From: Salegentibacter sp.
GTDB taxonomy: Bacteria; Bacteroidota; Bacteroidia; Flavobacteriales; Flavobacteriaceae
NCBI GenBank assembly: GCA_024635815.1
Contig: JAGXIG010000101.1
Coordinates: 1-33,533 of the forward strand
Length of the DNA stretch: 33,533 nt
Reading direction: 5' to 3'
Shown: piece after piece, positions 7,449 to 15,144 of the stretch
How the letters are laid out: the number at the start of each line of letters is the position of its first letter
Position numbering within the stretch: position 1 is the first letter of the stretch
The notes under the pieces: generated by a model
Told to the model about the DNA's origin: nothing
What the model saw: only the letters and a program-made list of their open reading frames with translations
The model's database searches: none
Made by a program: the position numbers and the translations under genes

Positions 7449-7493
7449 TGTAACAAAAGTTACTGCCCCAAGTGTAGGATTATTATATTTTTG
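7449..7493 (+). promoter_or_regulatory. Promoter and Crp/Fnr-type operator of the hydroxylase/persulfide dioxygenase operon
   Basis: The palindrome TGTAACAAAAGTTACT (7449-7464; core GTAAC-AAAA-GTTAC 7450-7463) is followed by TATTTTTG (7486-7493), an exact TAnnTTTG element. Centres are 33.0 bp apart (7456.5 and 7489.5), as in the other three sites. The predicted start is near 7498, leaving a leader of about 19 nt before the TTG start codon. Confidence 0.8.
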
Positions 7494-7516
7494 CCTTGTA
7501 AAACTTAATAAACCGG

Positions 7517-8446
7517 TTGGAAAAGTACTTAAACATAATTACAGATTCTTTTACGGGGTACTTTAGTTACCTGGTTAACGAAATTAGCAATCCTTCCTGG
7601 ACCAATTATTTTTATTGGTTAATTGGATTGTCGCTTTTAGTTTGGGTGCTTGAAATATTAATCCCCTGGAGAAAAGAGCAAAAGATTTTTCGAAGGGATT
7701 TCTGGCTGGATACGTTCTATATTTTATTTAATTTTTTCCTGTTTTCGCTGGTTGGTTATAATGCGATCTCGAATGTTGCAGTGGAGTTGTTTAACGATTT
7801 CCTTGGGCTTTTCGGAATCACCAATATAGTGGCTATAGAAATACAGAATTTCCCGATTTGGGTACAACTGCTTATCATGTTCATTATAGCAGATTTTATC
7901 CAGTGGAATGTACACCGGCAATTGCATAAGAAAGCCTGGCTTTGGGAATTTCACAAAGTGCACCATAGCGTTAAGGAAATGGGTTTTGCCGCACAGTTTC
8001 GGTTTCATTTTATGGAAACCATTATTTATAAAACCGTGCAGTATATTCCGCTGGCGATGATTGGCTTCGGAATTCAGGAATTCTTTGTGGTGCATATGTT
8101 CACAGTTTTTATTGGACATTTAAATCACGCGAATGTGGGCTGGAACTACGGTGTTTTCGGATATCTATTGAATAATCCTAAAATGCATATATGGCATCAT
8201 TCAAAAGCTTTACCGGAAGATAGGCCTTACGGAATGAATTTCGGTTTAAGCCTTAGCATTTGGGATTATTTGTTTGGTACGGCATATATTCCTAAGGAAG
8301 GAAAAGATATAGAATTAGGTTTTGAAGGAGATGAAGAATTTCCGCAAGATTTTAAAAATCAAATGGTATTTCCATTTAGAAAAATTAATACACAGAAATC
8401 AGTTTATAATTTAAAAGAGACAGAAAATGAAAATAAAACAATTTAA
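7517..8446 (+). CDS. Sterol desaturase / fatty acid hydroxylase superfamily membrane protein
   Basis: 309 aa with TTG start; no upstream in-frame ATG lies downstream of the predicted transcription start. Several membrane segments (about 30-50, 65-85, 112-130, 172-200) surround the di-iron histidine cluster: HRQLH (133-137), HKVHH (146-150), His164, HLNH (201-204) and HIWHH (224-228). These enzymes use O2 and a non-haem di-iron centre to hydroxylate or desaturate lipids. The substrate here is unknown; fatty acids, hopanoids or sulfonolipids are possible. The last 20 bp overlap the start of the persulfide dioxygenase gene, so the two are translationally coupled. The shared operator also ties this lipid enzyme to sulfur metabolism. 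Confidence 0.8.
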   Translation: MEKYLNIITDSFTGYFSYLVNEISNPSWTNYFYWLIGLSLLVWVLEILIPWRKEQKIFRRDFWLDTFYILFNFFLFSLVGYNAISNVAVELFNDFLGLFGITNIVAIEIQNFPIWVQLLIMFIIADFIQWNVHRQLHKKAWLWEFHKVHHSVKEMGFAAQFRFHFMETIIYKTVQYIPLAMIGFGIQEFFVVHMFTVFIGHLNHANVGWNYGVFGYLLNNPKMHIWHHSKALPEDRPYGMNFGLSLSIWDYLFGTAYIPKEGKDIELGFEGDEEFPQDFKNQMVFPFRKINTQKSVYNLKETENENKTI

Positions 8447-9773
8447 AGACGAACCCTTAGCGCATTATTCTTACGCCTTGGTAAGTAATGGAGAAATGGC
8501 ATTGGTAGACCCAAGCCGTAACCCTATGCAGTACTATAAATTTGCCGAAGAAAACAATGCAAAGATCGTGGCGGTTTTTGAAACTCATCCTCACGCAGAT
8601 TTTGTAAGTGGACATTTACAAATTCAGGAAGAAACCGGAGCTAAAATTTATATCAGTGAAAAAGTTGGTGTAGAATATTCCCATATCCCATTTGATGAAG
8701 GAGATGTAGTGAAAATTGGAAACACCAGTATAAAACCTTTAAATACTCCTGGTCATTCGCCAGATAGTTTGACTTTTATTGCCGAAGAAAACGGTGAAAC
8801 CGCTATGTTTAGTGGAGATACGCTTTTTATAGGAAATGTGGGAAGACCAGATTTACGTGAAAAAGCCGGTAATATGAAAGCAAAACGTGTAGAATTGGCA
8901 AAACAAATGTATCAAACCCTGCAAACGAAATTTAATGATTTGCCCGATGATACATTAATTTATCCAGCTCACGGTGCAGGTTCACTTTGCGGAAAAAATA
9001 TGAGTGATGCCTCTTCTAGTACTCTTGGAAATGAGCGCCAGGGAAACTGGGCATTTAAAGAACAAACCGAAGAGGAATTTGTAGAAGAAATTCTTAAAGA
9101 TCAGCCATTTATCCCTTCATATTTTGGATTTAATGTTGAAATAAACCGAAAAGGTGCTTTGAATGTTCAAAAAGCTAAATATGAAGTTCCGGTGAAACTT
9201 TATGTTGAGTCCGTGGAAAATGAAGGGATAACTGTCGTAGACACCCGTGACGGAGATGTTTATAAAAAAGGACATTTGCCAAACAGCATCAATATTATGG
9301 CGCGTTCAGAGAGCGATAAGTTTGAAACCTGGTTAGGCGCTATTATTCAACCTGAAGAGGAATTCTACCTTGTAACTGAAAGCGTTGCTCAACTTGAGGA
9401 GTTACTGGAAAGAACTGCAAAAATTGGTTATGAAAAACAAATGAAAGGGGTAGTTACTTTATCTGAAAAAGTTTCAAAATCTTCAGACAATCTTAATTTG
9501 GAAGATTTTAAATCCAATAAGGGTAATTATACTATCGTAGATATAAGAAATGAAAGCGAGATTGCAGAAGGTAAGATCTTTGATGATGCCAAAGCAATTC
9601 CGTTGAATGAGCTTAGAGATCGTGCAGATGAATTACCAGAGGATAAACCTTTTATGGTACACTGTGCCGGTGGATATCGCTCAGCTGCAGGAAGCAGTAT
9701 TCTTGAAAATAAATTTAAGAATGCCAAAGTTTATGATCTAAGTGAAGCGATTAAAGAGTTTAGTGAAAACTAA
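8427..9773 (+). CDS. CstB-like persulfide dioxygenase-rhodanese fusion (MBL fold)
   Basis: 448 aa, cytoplasmic. Residues 1-240 are a metallo-beta-lactamase domain of the ETHE1/persulfide dioxygenase type: THPHADFVSGH (His54, His56, Asp58), His110, Asp131 in SGDTLF, and His182. Cys188 in GAGSLCGKN matches the extra active-site Cys of CstB. A first rhodanese-like domain (about 255-345) lacks the catalytic Cys. The second (about 355-448) has HCAGGYRS with Cys413. The order MBL, inactive rhodanese, active rhodanese and the length match CstB of Staphylococcus (about 444 aa), which turns persulfide plus sulfite into thiosulfate. The start overlaps the hydroxylase gene by 20 bp, and a strong terminator follows at 9802. 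Detoxification or oxidation of persulfide is the likely role. Confidence 0.85.
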   Translation: MKIKQFKDEPLAHYSYALVSNGEMALVDPSRNPMQYYKFAEENNAKIVAVFETHPHADFVSGHLQIQEETGAKIYISEKVGVEYSHIPFDEGDVVKIGNTSIKPLNTPGHSPDSLTFIAEENGETAMFSGDTLFIGNVGRPDLREKAGNMKAKRVELAKQMYQTLQTKFNDLPDDTLIYPAHGAGSLCGKNMSDASSSTLGNERQGNWAFKEQTEEEFVEEILKDQPFIPSYFGFNVEINRKGALNVQKAKYEVPVKLYVESVENEGITVVDTRDGDVYKKGHLPNSINIMARSESDKFETWLGAIIQPEEEFYLVTESVAQLEELLERTAKIGYEKQMKGVVTLSEKVSKSSDNLNLEDFKSNKGNYTIVDIRNESEIAEGKIFDDAKAIPLNELRDRADELPEDKPFMVHCAGGYRSAAGSSILENKFKNAKVYDLSEAIKEFSEN

Positions 9774-9801
9774 AATTAGAGTTGTTTAGTTAATTAGAAA
9801 T

Positions 9802-9838
9802 AATCCCCGTATATTTATATTCTACGGGGATTTTTTCT
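9802..9838. terminator. Hairpin terminator after the persulfide dioxygenase gene
   Basis: AATCCCCGTA (9802-9811) pairs perfectly with TACGGGGATT (9823-9832) around an 11-nt loop, followed by a T run. It separates the convergent persulfide dioxygenase and PepSY-like genes. Confidence 0.85.
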
Positions 9839-9857
9839 TTTTAAGGAACAAAAGCTT

Positions 9858-10271
9858 TTATTCTATTTTTAAAAATTTTCCTTTAGTGTCAAACTCCAGT
9901 TCATCGCCATTTTCCAGGTCAACTTCATATCCATCTTCATCCATTTCGTATTCTACGATTTTTAAGTTAGGATGATTTTGAGTAACAAATGCTGCTATTT
10001 TTAATGGCAATCCTGAAACCGGAATTCCGTTTTTACATTTTATTTCAGTCGGTTGATTATTTTGATCAAAAGTAAGTTCAGTACCGCCAGACATTTTAAT
10101 TTCATAAGTATCCCAATTGTCTCCTTTTTCAACGTTTACTTTCTTAATTTTTTCATTCGGAAATAATTGAGAAATATAAGCTGATACCATTTTTGGTAAT
10201 TCAGATTTCTGCGCGTGACCAAAGCTGATTGCAAAGATTAGCAACAAACCTGTTATACATACTTTTTTCAT
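9858..10271 (-). CDS. Secreted PepSY-like domain protein
   Basis: 137 aa with a clear signal peptide (KKVCITGLLLIFAISFGHA, cleavage before QKSELP). The mature part holds two similar units of about 50 residues. Each has a helix (MVSAYISQLFPNEKI; KIAAFVTQNHPNLKI) followed by strands with acidic turns (YEIKMSGGTELTFDQNNQ; YEVDLENGDELEFDTKGK). This is the double PepSY-like fold (formerly DUF2874) abundant in periplasmic proteins of Bacteroidetes. Proteins of this type have no proven biochemical role, although structural similarity to beta-lactamase inhibitor proteins has been noted. Monocistronic and convergent with the persulfide dioxygenase gene. Confidence 0.8.
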   Translation of the reverse strand: MKKVCITGLLLIFAISFGHAQKSELPKMVSAYISQLFPNEKIKKVNVEKGDNWDTYEIKMSGGTELTFDQNNQPTEIKCKNGIPVSGLPLKIAAFVTQNHPNLKIVEYEMDEDGYEVDLENGDELEFDTKGKFLKIE

Positions 10272-10415
10272 AATACTTAGTTTTTAGTTAAATTCTAAAA
10301 TAAGGAATGTAATTCATTATTATTTTAATTTTTTGTGAATTTATATCCTGTAAATCTGATTTATCTTAAAACTAATCTCAAACGATTTTCTATATTTACA
10401 AAACAAGCTTCAAAT

Positions 10416-10423
10416 TAGATTTG
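10416..10423 (+). promoter_or_regulatory. -7 promoter element of the acyl-CoA carboxylase operon
   Basis: TAGATTTG matches TAnnTTTG exactly and lies 13 bp before the ATG of the biotin carrier gene, which implies a very short leader. Confidence 0.5.
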
Positions 10424-10436
10424 AAAACCACGAAAT

Positions 10437-10922
10437 ATGGAAAAAAAATATAAGGTTAAAGTAAACCATTCTTATGAGTTTGAATTTACCAAAGACCAGA
10501 TTACCGCTTTAGATACGCAAGAAATTGCTAATAAACATTACCATTTACTCAAGGAGAACCGCAGCTTTAAGGCTGAGGTTTTTGCCGAAAATTTTCTTCA
10601 ACGGCAGTACGATATCAAGATCAATTCGAATACTTATAAAGTTGCTATTTCCAACGAGCTGGACTTGCTCATTGAAGAGATGGGACTTTCACTGGGAACT
10701 GCTCAAATGATCAATGACATCAAGGCTCCAATGCCGGGGCTTATTCTGGAAGTAAACGTAGAAGAGGGTTCTGATGTAAAAGAAGGCGATTATTTGCTGG
10801 TTCTGGAAGCTATGAAGATGGAAAATACACTTTCCGCGCCTCGAGACGGAGTGGTGAAATCGGTTTCAATTAAAAAAGGCGAAACCGTAGAAAAGAACCA
10901 GTTGCTAATTGAAATGGAATAA
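10437..10922 (+). CDS. Biotin carboxyl carrier subunit of acyl-CoA (probably propionyl-CoA) carboxylase
   Basis: 161 aa, cytoplasmic. The C-terminal biotinyl domain (about 93-161) carries EAMKMEN with Lys127 as biotin site, preceded by IKAPMPGLILEV and followed by AP-DGVV, the two halves of the barrel. The N-terminal 90 residues resemble the linker domain of propionyl/acetyl-CoA carboxylase alpha chains. In those enzymes carrier and carboxylase are often fused; here they are separate genes. Biotin carboxylase follows 55 bp downstream after a heptamer repeat, and the carboxyltransferase after that, so the operon encodes a three-part carboxylase. Confidence 0.9.
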   Translation: MEKKYKVKVNHSYEFEFTKDQITALDTQEIANKHYHLLKENRSFKAEVFAENFLQRQYDIKINSNTYKVAISNELDLLIEEMGLSLGTAQMINDIKAPMPGLILEVNVEEGSDVKEGDYLLVLEAMKMENTLSAPRDGVVKSVSIKKGETVEKNQLLIEME

Positions 10923-10924
10923 CT

Positions 10925-10959
10925 CAGTGAGCAGTTTGCAGTAGGCAGTTATCAGTGAA
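10925..10959 (+). repeat. Five tandem heptamers CAGTnnn between carrier and biotin carboxylase genes
   Basis: CAGTGAG, CAGTTTG, CAGTAGG, CAGTTAT and CAGTGAA follow each other without gaps: five units with a fixed CAGT and a variable triplet. The block fills most of the 55-bp gap between two cotranscribed genes. Confidence 0.7.
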
Positions 10960-10977
10960 TCAAAATTATAAAAAATA

Positions 10978-12420
10978 ATGAAGAAAATATTAGTAGCCAA
11001 TAGGGGTGAGATTGCTTTGCGGGTAATGAAAACCATTCAGAAAATGGGGATCAAAACCGTGGCAGTTTTCTCTAAGGCCGATAGGAATGCGCCTCATGTA
11101 AAATTTGCGGATGAGGCGGTTTGTATTGGGGAAGCACCGTCAAACGAATCTTATCTAAAGGGCGATAAAATTATTGAAGTAGCTAAAGAACTTGGCGTAG
11201 ACGGCATTCATCCCGGTTATGGATTTTTAAGTGAAAATGCCGGTTTTGCCGAAAATGTAGAGAAAAACGGAATTACCTGGATTGGCCCCGGATCTAAAGC
11301 AATCAAGATTATGGGTAGCAAACTAGCCGCAAAAGATGCGGTTAAGGATTACGATATACCTATGGTTCCCGGAATTGATGAAGCGATTACCGATCCCGAA
11401 AAAGCGAAGAAAATCGCGAAAGAAATTGGTTTTCCTATTTTAATAAAAGCATCTGCCGGTGGCGGTGGGAAAGGTATGCGTATTGTTGAAAAGGAAAAAG
11501 ACCTGGAAGATCAGATGAAGCGTGCTATTAGCGAAGCTGAATCGGCTTTTGGAGATGGCTCGGTGTTTATCGAGAAGTACGTTTCCTCACCACGACACAT
11601 AGAGATCCAGGTTTTAGCTGATTCCCACGGAAATTATATTCATCTTTTTGAACGCGAATGCAGCATTCAGCGCAGGCATCAAAAGGTTGTGGAAGAAGCC
11701 CCCTCGGTAGTGCTGGATTCCAAACTTCGAAAACAAATGGGGAAAGCGGCTGTAAAAGTGGCAAAAGCTTGCGATTACGTTGGTGCCGGAACCGTAGAGT
11801 TTCTTTTCGATGCAAATCAGAATTTTTATTTTCTAGAAATGAATACCCGTTTGCAGGTTGAGCATCCTGTAACTGAATACATTACCGGGGTAGACCTGGT
11901 AGAGCAACAGATTAGAATTGCCCGTGGCGAAAAATTGAAATTGCTTCAGGAAGATTTAAAAATAAAAGGACATGCGGTTGAACTTCGTGTGTATGCCGAA
12001 GATCCTATGGATAACTTTATGCCGAGCGTGGGAACACTGGAAAAATACAGTATTCCGAAGGGCGAGAATATACGGGTTGATAACGGATTTGAAGAAGGAA
12101 TGAAAGTCCCTATTTATTACGACCCGATGCTGGCAAAATTGATTACTTACGGAAAAACCCGTGAAGAAGCAATTCAATTAATGCTAAAAGCTATAAAGGA
12201 ATATGAAGTTGAAGGTGTAATGACTACACTTCCTTTCGGAAAATTTGTTTTTGAGCACGAAGCATTTAGAAGCGGTAATTTTGATACGCATTTTGTGAAG
12301 AATTATTATTCCGCAGAAAAATTGCAAGATGAGATTAAGGAAGAAGCTGAACTTGCCGCGTTGGTTGCTTTAAAACAATACCTTAAAGACCAACAGGAGT
12401 TGCGGTTACCGGCTAATTAA
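10978..12420 (+). CDS. accC: Biotin carboxylase subunit of acyl-CoA carboxylase
   Basis: 480 aa. The N-terminal biotin carboxylase domain begins MKKILVANRGEIALRV. The ATP-grasp domain has the glycine-rich loop SAGGGGKGMRIV (159-170), the bicarbonate/biotin region with QRRHQKVVEEAPS (about 226-238), and EMNTRLQVEHPVTE (about 287-300). The C-terminal domain has RVYAEDP and ends with an acidic helix-rich tail. Length is slightly above the usual 450 of AccC because of this tail. It carboxylates the biotin of the carrier with bicarbonate and ATP. Its neighbours suggest a propionyl-CoA-type carboxylase rather than the fatty-acid acetyl-CoA carboxylase, but the subunit itself cannot discriminate. 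Confidence 0.9.
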   Translation: MKKILVANRGEIALRVMKTIQKMGIKTVAVFSKADRNAPHVKFADEAVCIGEAPSNESYLKGDKIIEVAKELGVDGIHPGYGFLSENAGFAENVEKNGITWIGPGSKAIKIMGSKLAAKDAVKDYDIPMVPGIDEAITDPEKAKKIAKEIGFPILIKASAGGGGKGMRIVEKEKDLEDQMKRAISEAESAFGDGSVFIEKYVSSPRHIEIQVLADSHGNYIHLFERECSIQRRHQKVVEEAPSVVLDSKLRKQMGKAAVKVAKACDYVGAGTVEFLFDANQNFYFLEMNTRLQVEHPVTEYITGVDLVEQQIRIARGEKLKLLQEDLKIKGHAVELRVYAEDPMDNFMPSVGTLEKYSIPKGENIRVDNGFEEGMKVPIYYDPMLAKLITYGKTREEAIQLMLKAIKEYEVEGVMTTLPFGKFVFEHEAFRSGNFDTHFVKNYYSAEKLQDEIKEEAELAALVALKQYLKDQQELRLPAN

Positions 12421-12521
12421 AGATTGAAATCTAATATTAGTAAGGGGAATATAACAGATGATAGCAAAGCTTGCTAGATATAAATGGGAGCAATCGTAAT
12501 TATGAGGCAAGCCACAAAATG

Positions 12522-12545
12522 TTTAATCTCGATTATCGAGTAAAA
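12522..12545. repeat. Dispersed palindrome with core CTCGATTATCGAG, copy 1
   Basis: The core CTCGATTATCGAG (12528-12540) is flanked by TTTAAT and TAAAA. The same 13-bp core with the same flanks occurs in reverse orientation at 23894-23906. This copy lies just before the carboxyltransferase ATG and is read through by a spurious upstream extension of that frame (TTG at 12471). Confidence 0.65.
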
Positions 12546-12554
12546 AAATTATTG

Positions 12555-14096
12555 ATGAGTCAGAATATAGAAAAGTTAAACGATAAAATTAAAAAAGCCC
12601 ATTTGGGTGGTGGTGAAAAGCGCATTGAAAAACAACACGAACAAAAAAAACTTACCGCCCGCGAACGCGTAGATTATTTACTGGACGAAGGTTCTTTTGA
12701 AGAAATCGGGATTTTGGTCACCCACCGAACTACCGGATTTGGAATGGAAGATCAAAAATTCTATGGTGACGGAGTAGTAACAGGCTATGGTACGATAAAC
12801 GGAAAACTGGTTTATCTTTTTGCACAGGATTTCACCGTTTTTGGAGGTTCCCTGTCAGAAACCCACGCCGAGAAGATTTGCAAAGTAATGGATCTTGCCG
12901 TAAAGGTTGGTGCGCCAATGATTGGACTTAACGATTCAGGTGGGGCAAGGATCCAGGAAGGCGTAAAATCCTTAGGTGGTTATGCCGATATTTTTCATAG
13001 AAATGTGAAAGCATCTGGAGTAATTCCACAAATCTCAGCGATTATGGGTCCATGTGCGGGTGGTGCGGTTTACTCACCGGCAATGACAGATTTTACGTTA
13101 ATGGTGCAGGATACCAGTTATATGTTTGTAACCGGGCCAAACGTGGTGAAAACGGTAACCAACGAGGAGGTGACTTCCGAAGAATTGGGTGGTGCTTCAA
13201 CGCACGCTACAAAATCCGGGGTTACGCATATTACTTCTTTTAACGATATCGCCTGTCTTGAAGATATTAAGAAACTGGTAAGCTATATGCCCCAGAATAA
13301 TAAAAAAGTGCCAGAAAAACTTCCGTATAAATTGGGCGATGAGATTCGAGAGGAGTTGGATTCTTTAATACCCGATAGTTCCAATAAGCCTTACGATATG
13401 CACGAGGTGATTAGCGGAATTATAGATGAGGATTCCTTTTTTGAAATCCATAAAGATTACGCCGATAATATCATTGTAGGTTTCGCCCGCCTTGGCGGAA
13501 GAAGTGTTGGGATTGTTGCCAACCAACCAATGAGCCTTGCCGGAGTTTTAGATGTAGATTCCTCCAAAAAAGCAGCTCGATTTACCCGTTTTTGCGATTG
13601 TTTTAATATTCCGTTGTTGGTGTTGGTAGATGTTCCCGGATTTTTACCCGGAACCGATCAGGAATGGAATGGTATTATTTTAAACGGTGCTAAACTGCTT
13701 TATGCACTTAGTGAAGCCACGGTGCCAAAAGTAACTGTGATTACTCGAAAAGCTTATGGTGGCGCTTACGATGTGATGAATTCCAAACACATTGGCGCAG
13801 ATCTTAATTTTGCCTGGCCTACGGCGGAAATTGCGGTGATGGGGGCCAAGGGAGCTAGTGAGATTATTTTTCGAAGGGAAATTCAGGAAGCTGAAGATAG
13901 CGAAGCGAAGCTGGCTGAAAAAGAAGCGGAATATGCAGAAACCTTTGCCAATCCTTTCGAAGCCGCGCAACGCGGATTTATTGATGAGGTAATTATGCCC
14001 CGAGATACAAGAAGAAAATTATTAAAGGGTTTTAGTATGCTGGAAAATAAAGAAGTGCTTAGGCCTAAACGAAAGCACGGCAATATTCCTTTGTAA
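12555..14096 (+). CDS. Carboxyltransferase (beta) subunit of acyl-CoA carboxylase, propionyl-CoA type
   Basis: 513 aa from the ATG at 12555. An upstream TTG at 12471 keeps the frame open but crosses a dispersed palindrome and adds 28 residues not expected for the family; the protein proper begins [20 protein letters not shown]. Both crotonase-like halves are present. The N-terminal half has [11 protein letters not shown] and [12 protein letters not shown] (about 165-176). The C-terminal half has [14 protein letters not shown] and [11 protein letters not shown]. The glycine pairs of GPCAGG and AYGGAY supply the oxyanion holes for biotin and acyl-CoA. It is the third carboxylase gene and converts propionyl-CoA to methylmalonyl-CoA, or acts on a similar short acyl-CoA. 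The 2-hydroxyacid dehydrogenase-like gene follows 13 bp later. Confidence 0.9.
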   Translation: MSQNIEKLNDKIKKAHLGGGEKRIEKQHEQKKLTARERVDYLLDEGSFEEIGILVTHRTTGFGMEDQKFYGDGVVTGYGTINGKLVYLFAQDFTVFGGSLSETHAEKICKVMDLAVKVGAPMIGLNDSGGARIQEGVKSLGGYADIFHRNVKASGVIPQISAIMGPCAGGAVYSPAMTDFTLMVQDTSYMFVTGPNVVKTVTNEEVTSEELGGASTHATKSGVTHITSFNDIACLEDIKKLVSYMPQNNKKVPEKLPYKLGDEIREELDSLIPDSSNKPYDMHEVISGIIDEDSFFEIHKDYADNIIVGFARLGGRSVGIVANQPMSLAGVLDVDSSKKAARFTRFCDCFNIPLLVLVDVPGFLPGTDQEWNGIILNGAKLLYALSEATVPKVTVITRKAYGGAYDVMNSKHIGADLNFAWPTAEIAVMGAKGASEIIFRREIQEAEDSEAKLAEKEAEYAETFANPFEAAQRGFIDEVIMPRDTRRKLLKGFSMLENKEVLRPKRKHGNIPL

Positions 14097-14109
14097 ATCC
14101 AGGTTACAA

Positions 14110-15009
14110 ATGAAGAAATTCAATAAAATTATTTGTGTAGATCACACAAAACTTGAAGATTGGGCTGTAGAAGAACTTCAGGATTATAGTGATGTTGAAG
14201 TTGAGGTTTATAATGACAGTCCGGATTCTGAAAAGGAACTTATAAAACGAATTGGCGATGCCGAAGCCGTAATAGTTTCCTGGAAAACTCAAATTACCGA
14301 AAGTGTTATAAAAGAATGCAGCAATCTTAAATATATCGGGATGGCCTGCAGTCTCTATGATGATGAATCGGCAAATGTAGCTGTAGATTATGCCCGGGAA
14401 AATGGAATTACCGTAAAAGGAATTTTTGATTATGGAGATCCCGGCGTTATTGAATTTATCGTTTCTGAACTGATTCGTTTACTTCACGGATTTGGGGAAC
14501 ACCAATGGCGAGAAATGCCAGTAGAACTTACCGACAAAAAAATTGGAATTATAGGTTTGGGCACAACAGGTCAAATGCTAGCAGAAGCTTTACTGCCGCT
14601 TGGAGCCGATCTTTTTTATTTCAGTAGAAGCAGAAAAAAAGAATGGGAAACAAAAGAAGTCAAATATTTAGAACTGAAAGAATTGCTAAAAACTACCGAA
14701 ATTATTTCACTTCATCTTCCGAAGAATACTAAATTGTTGGGAGAAAAGGAATTTAAAAATTTTGGTTCAGGAAAAATTTTGATCAATACCTCGTTAGGCC
14801 TTCCTTTTAATGAAAAAGCGTTTGTAAATTGGATAAAAGACGAAGGCAATTTCGGAATTTTTGACGGTGACGGCGGGGCTTCCCTTTCCGAAGAAACCAA
14901 GAAGTTGGATCGAGTAATTTCTCATAAAAAAAGTGCCGGTTGGAGCGCCGAAACCCAAAGGCGATTATCTAAAAAAGTGCTGAATAATTTAAAATCGTAT
15001 TTTAAGTAA
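14110..15009 (+). CDS. D-2-hydroxyacid dehydrogenase-like NAD(P)-binding protein with altered active site
   Basis: 299 aa. The N-terminal flavodoxin-like substrate domain is followed by a Rossmann domain with GIIGLGTTGQML (147-157) and a helix-strand order typical of the D-isomer 2-hydroxyacid dehydrogenases. The conserved catalytic Arg of the N-x-S-R-G motif is Leu229 here (NTSLG, 226-230). The usual PHxA motif near the C-terminus is replaced by the region SHKKSAGWSAET. So the fold is clear but ordinary hydroxyacid chemistry is doubtful. It ends the carboxylase operon (13-bp gap) before a strong terminator. It may act on an unusual substrate or bind a cofactor for regulation. Confidence 0.75.
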   Translation: MKKFNKIICVDHTKLEDWAVEELQDYSDVEVEVYNDSPDSEKELIKRIGDAEAVIVSWKTQITESVIKECSNLKYIGMACSLYDDESANVAVDYARENGITVKGIFDYGDPGVIEFIVSELIRLLHGFGEHQWREMPVELTDKKIGIIGLGTTGQMLAEALLPLGADLFYFSRSRKKEWETKEVKYLELKELLKTTEIISLHLPKNTKLLGEKEFKNFGSGKILINTSLGLPFNEKAFVNWIKDEGNFGIFDGDGGASLSEETKKLDRVISHKKSAGWSAETQRRLSKKVLNNLKSYFK

Positions 15010-15033
15010 ACAATTTCCTGAATAAATTTCTGA

Positions 15034-15074
15034 GACCTCGCTGTCCCGATTTATACTGGGACAGAGGCCTTTTT
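15034..15074 (+). terminator. Hairpin terminator of the carboxylase operon
   Basis: CTGTCCC (15041-15047) pairs with GGGACAG (15058-15064). CCT (15036-15038) pairs with AGG (15065-15067) beyond a two-base bulge. The run CCTTTTT follows. The Crp/Fnr-type operator of the next operon begins 4 bp later. Confidence 0.8.
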
Positions 15075-15077
15075 ACT

Positions 15078-15122
15078 TGTAACATTTGTTACTGTTTTCC
15101 TATGTAAATTCTGCTTAATTTG
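15078..15122 (+). promoter_or_regulatory. Promoter and Crp/Fnr-type operator of the YeeE/YedE operon
   Basis: The palindrome TGTAACATTTGTTACT (15078-15093; core GTAAC-ATTT-GTTAC 15079-15092) lies 33.0 bp, centre to centre, from TTAATTTG (15115-15122), one mismatch from TAnnTTTG. Transcription should start near 15127, about 18 nt before the ATG at 15145. Confidence 0.78.
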
Positions 15123-15144
15123 CATTTCATTAAAAAAAAGAAAT

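Noticed and set aside
7724..8119. Minus-strand frame of 131 codons inside the hydroxylase gene
   Set aside because: Antisense shadow of a gene with intact His-box motifs; no promoter or family resemblance.
10925..10959. CRISPR-like repeat array
   Set aside because: The units are only 7 bp and contiguous, with no spacers and no cas genes nearby.
12471..12554. Upstream TTG extension of the carboxyltransferase gene (28 extra residues)
   Set aside because: The extension reads through a dispersed palindrome, and family members start at MSQNIEKLN; the ATG at 12555 is the better start.
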